From: an uncultured Lachnospiraceae bacterium
GTDB taxonomy: Bacteria > Bacillota > Clostridia > Lachnospirales > Lachnospiraceae
Assembly (NCBI GenBank): GCA_944381635.1
Contig: CALWLY010000001.1
Coordinates: forward strand, 124,001 to 188,000
DNA length: 64,000 nucleotides
Direction of reading: 5' to 3'
Shown: positions 61,947 through 64,000 of the stretch, piece by piece
Numbering within the stretch: the stretch's first letter is position 1
Layout of the letters: the number at the start of each line of letters is the position of its first letter
Notes under the pieces: generated by a model
What the model saw: only the letters and a program-made list of their open reading frames with translations
Told to the model about the DNA's origin: nothing
The model's database searches: none
Made by a program: the position numbers and the translations under genes

Positions 61947-64000
61947 ATGACGGAGACGATTGGAAAAGTAACGCTGGATTATGAATTTTATCCGGGAGAA
62001 GATTTTTACTGTGACGGAGCCGTGGAGGATGAGCTTCTGGAAACGGCCATAAACTTTGGCGAAGAGGAGTTTCCTCGCATCATAGAGGAGAAACATAACT
62101 GGGAATTTTTGTATCACCTTTCTTCTCAGAGAGAAAATATTGTGGACTGGCTGCCGATGGATAAATCCATGAAAGTGCTGGAAGTAGGATCAGGCTGTGG
62201 GGCGATTACCGGAGCTCTGGCCAGAAAGGCCGGACAGGTTACCTGCCTGGATCTGTCCAAAAAGAGAAGCCAGATCAATGCCTGGAGACACCGGGACTGC
62301 GACAATGTGACAATAAAAATCGGAAATTTTCAGGATATCGAGCCGTCGCTGCCCACGGACTATGACTATGTGCTGCTCATCGGGGTTTTTGAGTACGGGC
62401 AAAGCTACATCCATTCGGAAAACCCTTTTGCAGAATTTTATAATATAGTAAAGAAGCATGTAAAAGAAGGCGGCCGTCTGGTTATAGCAATTGAAAACAA
62501 AATGGGACTGAAATACTGGGCAGGCTGCAGGGAAGATCACCTTGGCACTTACTTTTCCGGTCTGGAGGACTATCCGGACGGAGGTGTTGTGCGCACCTTC
62601 ACCAAAAAAGGACTGGAGAAGATCCTGAAAGAATGCGGTGAAACAGAGTATCAGTTTTATTATCCTTATCCGGATTATAAATTTATGACGACGGTTTACT
62701 CGGATCAAAGACTTCCTCAGATTGGCGAACTCACCAACAATCTCAGAAATTTTGACAGGGACAGGCTTCTTTTATTCGATGAAAAGAATGTGTTTGACAT
62801 GCTGATACGGGAGGAGATGTTCCCGGAATTTTCCAATTCTTTTATGGTTGTCACAGGACCTAAACCTGACATTGCCTATTCACGCTTTTCCAATGACAGA
62901 CTGCCTATGTTTGCCATTCGTACCGACATTGTGGACACGGAAGAGGGCAGAGAAGTGAGAAAATATCCGGCGGGAAAAGCGGCCGAAAACCATATACGGA
63001 ATTTGAAACGGCATGAAGAGTGTCTGAATAAGCGCTTTTCGGGAAGCGGCCTTTTGATAAACCGCTGTGAGCTAAGGGAAGATCACACGGGAATTTACGC
63101 ATGTTTTGAGTATATTGAGGGGGCAAGAACCCTGGAGGAGATACTGGATGAATGTCTGGAAAGAAATGATGCAGAAGGCTTCCGGAATCTCTTTCATAAA
63201 TATCTGAAACTGGTGAACTGGAATGTGCAGGAAAAGATTTCAGACTATGATATGATCTTTGCAAACATTCTCGTGAAGGACGATCAGTGGATCCTGATCG
63301 ATTACGAATGGACGTTTGAAGAATCTGTAAATCCCAGGGAAGTTGCTTTCCGGGCTCTTCACTGCTACCTTCTGGAGAACGGACGCAGGGACAAATGCGG
63401 TGTGAGAGATCTGTTCGGGGAGCTTGGAATGCAGGGAGAGGACATCAGCAGGTATTCGGCCGGGGAGAAAGATTTTCAGAAGGCAGTGACCGGAGGCCAT
63501 GTGTCTATCTCCGATATGAGAGAAAAGATTGGCCACAAGGCCATACCGTATCAGGAACTGGAGGCCAGGGCAGAAAGGCGGAAAGTTCAGATTTTTGAGG
63601 ATTATGGAGAAGGATACCGGGCTGAAAATTCCTATTACCTGTATGACGCTTACGTGGCGGACGACAGGATCCGCTTCACGATTCCCTTAAAACATGAAGT
63701 GAAAGGCATGCGTGTGGATCCGGCAGACGGTCCCTGCATTCTGAAAGTAAAGGAAGTAAGTATAAACGGAAAGAAACTTCCGGTAGATAATACCGATTTT
63801 GTAAATAATAACGGTTACTGTGTGACAGAACAGGCCGGCTCCGCCATTTATTTTTCCACCATAGATCCCTTTCTGGATTTACACCTGGGAGGAGTGGAAA
63901 GAGAAGCTGTGGAAGAAATTACGGTGGAAGCAGAAATAGCGGTCTTAACCGGAGATATGTATGCGGATATGGAAACTATGTTCGCAAGATTTCGGGAAGA
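61947..64000 (+). CDS. methyltransferase-kinase fusion (WbdD-like plan), cut by window edge
   Basis: Open from ATG 61947 (GGAG six bases upstream) to the window end, at least 684 residues. A class I SAM methyltransferase is first: VLEVGSGCGAITGAL (about 77-91), then CLDLSKKR as the acidic ribose-binding strand end. From about 330 a kinase-like domain of the APH/choline-kinase type follows: Asp435 and Asn440 in DMIFANIL (D-x4-N catalytic loop) and Asp452 in LIDYEW (DFG equivalent). A beta-rich domain begins near 560 (YVADDRIRFTIPL). E. coli WbdD joins the same two activities to phosphorylate and methylate the glycan end. The position right after Wzt fits chain capping. It may continue into a glycosyltransferase. 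Confidence 0.8.
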   Translation, partial: MTETIGKVTLDYEFYPGEDFYCDGAVEDELLETAINFGEEEFPRIIEEKHNWEFLYHLSSQRENIVDWLPMDKSMKVLEVGSGCGAITGALARKAGQVTCLDLSKKRSQINAWRHRDCDNVTIKIGNFQDIEPSLPTDYDYVLLIGVFEYGQSYIHSENPFAEFYNIVKKHVKEGGRLVIAIENKMGLKYWAGCREDHLGTYFSGLEDYPDGGVVRTFTKKGLEKILKECGETEYQFYYPYPDYKFMTTVYSDQRLPQIGELTNNLRNFDRDRLLLFDEKNVFDMLIREEMFPEFSNSFMVVTGPKPDIAYSRFSNDRLPMFAIRTDIVDTEEGREVRKYPAGKAAENHIRNLKRHEECLNKRFSGSGLLINRCELREDHTGIYACFEYIEGARTLEEILDECLERNDAEGFRNLFHKYLKLVNWNVQEKISDYDMIFANILVKDDQWILIDYEWTFEESVNPREVAFRALHCYLLENGRRDKCGVRDLFGELGMQGEDISRYSAGEKDFQKAVTGGHVSISDMREKIGHKAIPYQELEARAERRKVQIFEDYGEGYRAENSYYLYDAYVADDRIRFTIPLKHEVKGMRVDPADGPCILKVKEVSINGKKLPVDNTDFVNNNGYCVTEQAGSAIYFSTIDPFLDLHLGGVEREAVEEITVEAEIAVLTGDMYADMETMFARFRE

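Noticed and set aside
1-64000. CRISPR arrays, tRNA or rRNA genes, phage genes, toxin-antitoxin pairs
   Set aside because: Read through both strands; no direct-repeat/spacer pattern, no cloverleaf or rRNA-like stretch, and no phage or toxin family seen.

Overview
The window is about 64 kb of a low-GC Gram-positive genome, most likely a gut Lachnospiraceae (Blautia/Dorea/Mediterraneibacter-like). This rests on strong AGGAGG-type ribosome sites, families typical of that group (DUF6056, DUF6020, DUF6077, YfhO, CotH with VTC and DUF4956, BIG2-GH25 surface protein) and a lack of Gram-negative export parts. The genus is a guess. Nearly every gene serves cell-surface glycan synthesis, decoration, export or remodelling. 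I saw no rRNA, tRNA, CRISPR array or transcription factor gene.

Left region (1-20013), AT-rich, all on the + strand: a capsule-type cluster. It has a truncated GT10 alpha-1,3-fucosyltransferase, a GT11 alpha-1,2-fucosyltransferase, several other glycosyltransferases, an aminosugar pair (DegT aminotransferase and hexapeptide acyltransferase), a PglK/MsbA-type flippase, and a nearly complete CDP-3,6-dideoxyhexose pathway (rfbF, rfbG, rfbH, an rfbS-like reductase and rfbE), which points to CDP-paratose and CDP-tyvelose. An MBOAT/SGNH pair and a DUF6020 membrane protein follow. A complete IS630-type element (20032-21281, TA target duplication) sits exactly where base composition changes.

Middle region (21398-50330), higher GC: several operons of membrane glycan-processing genes. 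Operon A (21398-32346) has a polyprenyl-phosphate GT2, a ChbG deacetylase, a CotH kinase gene broken by one in-frame TAA, two DUF6056 proteins, VTC, DUF4956 and YfhO. Operon B (32552-38617) has FkbH, ACP, MBOAT, a DUF6056 protein and a GT2; the first three look like a Dlt-type acylation module in which FkbH takes the place of the DltA ligase. Next come an SGNH lipoprotein and a GT14 remnant, then a minus-strand operon (ugd, MBOAT, SGNH), then a plus-strand operon (MBOAT, SGNH, DUF6077 and two membrane proteins).

Right region (50414-64000): an SGNH membrane protein on the minus strand, two half-size EamA/SMR transporters, a small zinc-ribbon protein, a 1185-residue BIG2/GH25 surface lysozyme, and then rfbB, rfbA, rfbC followed by a Wzm/Wzt-type ABC exporter whose ATPase carries a C-terminal carbohydrate-binding domain. 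The last gene runs off the window. It fuses a SAM methyltransferase to an APH/choline-kinase-like domain, the same two activities found in the O-antigen chain terminator WbdD.

The two ABC systems suggest at least two surface polymers: a fucose/dideoxyhexose glycan flipped as lipid-linked units, and a rhamnose-type polymer exported after assembly. The four MBOAT/SGNH sets and the GT-C-like proteins probably decorate them outside the membrane. The strongest candidates for undescribed biology are the FkbH-ACP-MBOAT module (32552-36118) and the methyltransferase-kinase beside Wzm/Wzt (59486-64000).
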